From Pseudonocardiaceae bacterium (GTDB lineage Bacteria > Actinomycetota > Actinomycetes > Mycobacteriales > Pseudonocardiaceae), in the NCBI GenBank assembly GCA_025937115.1, contig JAICSB010000011.1:1-20663 (forward strand): a stretch of 20,663 nucleotides of DNA. Reading direction: 5' to 3'. Positions 19,498-20,663 of the stretch are shown in pieces (positions within the stretch are counted from its first letter, which is position 1; every line of letters begins with the position of its first letter). The translations under genes were made by a program, and so were the position numbers. Below the pieces are notes generated by a model. It saw only the letters and a list, made by a program, of their open reading frames with translations, was not told where the DNA came from and ran no database searches.

Positions 19498-20304
19498 GTG
19501 AGCTCATCCAGCCTGGACGCCTCGGGCATCGCAGCGTTCTTCGACCTGGACAAGACCATCATCGCCAAGTCCAGTGCGTTCGTGTTCTCCCGAGCGTTCT
19601 TCCAGGAAGGTCTGATCAACCGGCGCGCGATCCTCAAGAGCACTTATGCCCAGTTCATGTACCTGCTGGCGGGTGCCGACACCGAGCAGATGGAACGGAT
19701 GCGGGCGCACATCACCGCGCAATGCACCGGCTGGGACATCGCCCAAGTGACCGCAATCGTCGAGGAGACGCTGCACGACGTCGTGGACCCGCTGGTGTAC
19801 GCCGAGGCGACCGAGTTGATCGCCGCGCACCACCAGCGGGGCGAAGACATCATCGTGGTGTCGGCGTCAGGGGTGGAGGTGGTAGCGCCGATCGCCAAGA
19901 TGATCGGCGCGACGCACACAGTGGCCACTCGGATGGGAACCCACGACGGTCGGTACACCGGTGACGTGGAGTTCTACTGCGCGGGAGAGAACAAGGCACT
20001 GGCCGCCCGGCGGCTGGCCGAGGAGCAGGGTTACGACATGCAACGCTGCCACGCCTACTCAGACTCGATCACGGATCTGCCGCTGCTGGAGGCGGTCGGC
20101 CACCCGACGGCGGTGAACCCGGACCGAGCGCTGCGCCGCGAGGCCGTTGCGCGGGGCTGGCCGGTGCTCGCATTCTCTAACCCGGTGTCACTGCGGACCC
20201 GGATTCCGGCACCCTCCGGTGCACAGATCGCCGCAGCTGTCGGATTGGGTGCAGCGGCCGCTGCCGGCGTCGCCTGGTACGGATTACGGCGACGGCAGCG
20301 TTGA
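19498..20304 (+). CDS. HAD-family hydrolase (SerB-like, HAD-IB)
   Basis: A 268-residue HAD hydrolase. Motif I is FFDLDKT (Asp16, Asp18), motif II DIIVVSASG, motif III the Lys in GENKALAARRL, and motif IV YSDSITDLPLL. This is the subfamily IB layout shared with phosphoserine phosphatase, though the substrate is not known. A C-terminal hydrophobic helix (IAAAVGLGAAAAAGVAWYGL) followed by RRRQR suggests a tail membrane anchor. The start is GTG 19498; the long upstream open frame is a shadow of ssd. In actinobacteria a gene of this type is commonly found divergent from ssd, which supports both identities. Confidence 0.92.
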   Translation: MSSSSLDASGIAAFFDLDKTIIAKSSAFVFSRAFFQEGLINRRAILKSTYAQFMYLLAGADTEQMERMRAHITAQCTGWDIAQVTAIVEETLHDVVDPLVYAEATELIAAHHQRGEDIIVVSASGVEVVAPIAKMIGATHTVATRMGTHDGRYTGDVEFYCAGENKALAARRLAEEQGYDMQRCHAYSDSITDLPLLEAVGHPTAVNPDRALRREAVARGWPVLAFSNPVSLRTRIPAPSGAQIAAAVGLGAAAAAGVAWYGLRRRQR

Positions 20305-20663
20305 GTCAAGTCGGCTCAATGGGTCGTCGCTTGCCTCAAACGAGTGGCTCTGACCCGCGAATTTCACGAAGAGTAACCAAAGTGCAGTGCCTGATCGGGC
20401 CCCTTGCTGTGCCCCCGGTCACGGAGTAGACATGACTGCACGGACATCTGGAAGGCCAGGGGCGGTGCGGCAGAGAAGTACCGTCAACCCCGTCTGGAGC
20501 TCCGTGCACGGGCGTCGGGCACCCCACGCGCAGCACGCCGCGGGAGGCTTGTCGTCAAGGGTCTGCGTGCCGTGTCCTCTGGGGATACGGGCGCCGAGAC
20601 ACCGCAGGGTACGACACGAGTTGCACGCTTGGTACCCCGGCAGTCCGTGCGGACGGCGGCGCG
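20305..20663. other. No supported gene to the window edge
   Basis: A weak inverted repeat TTGAG/CTCAA (20301-20319) overlaps the HAD stop. An open frame from ATG 20432 continues beyond the edge, but its composition is Arg-rich with poor third-position bias and no ribosome site, so it is not called. Confidence 0.4.

Noticed and set aside
18871..20304. A 477-residue plus-strand frame including the HAD hydrolase
   Set aside because: The first 209 codons are antisense to ssd; HAD family sequence begins just after GTG 19498.
20432..20663. Open frame from ATG 20432 off the right edge
   Set aside because: Arg/Ser-rich, poor codon bias, no ribosome site; cannot be judged without sequence beyond the edge.
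1..20663. CRISPR arrays, tRNA and rRNA genes
   Set aside because: No spaced direct repeats of CRISPR type and no tRNA-like cloverleaf was noticed by eye, including at the attachment sites; a covariance-model scan was not possible.

Overview
The window is high-GC actinobacterial DNA. A tad-type pilus operon following an Ssd-like gene, next to a HAD hydrolase, plus an XRE-DUF5753/DUF397 pair, points to a filamentous actinomycete, most likely Pseudonocardiales; the family placement is inference.

The host chromosome occupies both ends. On the left (1-3403, minus strand) is an operon in transcription order ssd (3' part), tadA, tadB, tadC and the start of a small pilin-like gene, with start/stop overlaps between the first four. 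On the right (18904-20304) are the 5' part of the same ssd gene and a divergent HAD hydrolase gene.

Between them lies an integrated element of about 15.5 kb (3399-18908) that has split ssd inside its P-loop domain. Joining the halves at a shared 5-bp core (ACGGC on the plus strand) gives one in-frame Ssd protein of about 355 residues. Joining the element ends gives a long, imperfectly symmetrical attP-like site. Integration is attributed to the large serine integrase at 3430-4803.

Replication and control half (plus strand, 4998-9972): AlpA/excisionase-like HTH, two small genes, XRE-type HTH, a hypothetical protein, a RepB-type primase/RecA-like ATPase replicase, then two accessory genes. Two arrays of 9-bp repeats in opposite orientation sit inside the 3' end of the replicase gene and look like a replication origin.

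Second module (10196-13194, plus): a small gene, a short serine recombinase with a leaderless promoter and an operator-like inverted repeat, then tightly coupled small genes including a 35-residue ORF and an HTH protein. About 1 kb (13195-14240) has no convincing gene but holds repeats, hairpins and a Cys-rich frame.

Cargo half: a minus-strand cluster of small proteins (14241-15340) including a two-helix membrane protein, a divergent XRE-DUF5753 regulator with its DUF397 partner, decayed copies of both modules, two tiny membrane-protein genes (one with a perfect Shine-Dalgarno but apparently an ATC start), strong hairpins, and two minus-strand hypothetical genes. The last of these lies just downstream of the truncated ssd and may use its transcript.

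No conjugative translocase (FtsK/TraB), relaxase, capsid or terminase gene was seen. The element is best described as an integrative, self-replicating but apparently non-self-transmissible island, either an AICE relative that lost transfer genes or a phage-satellite-like island.
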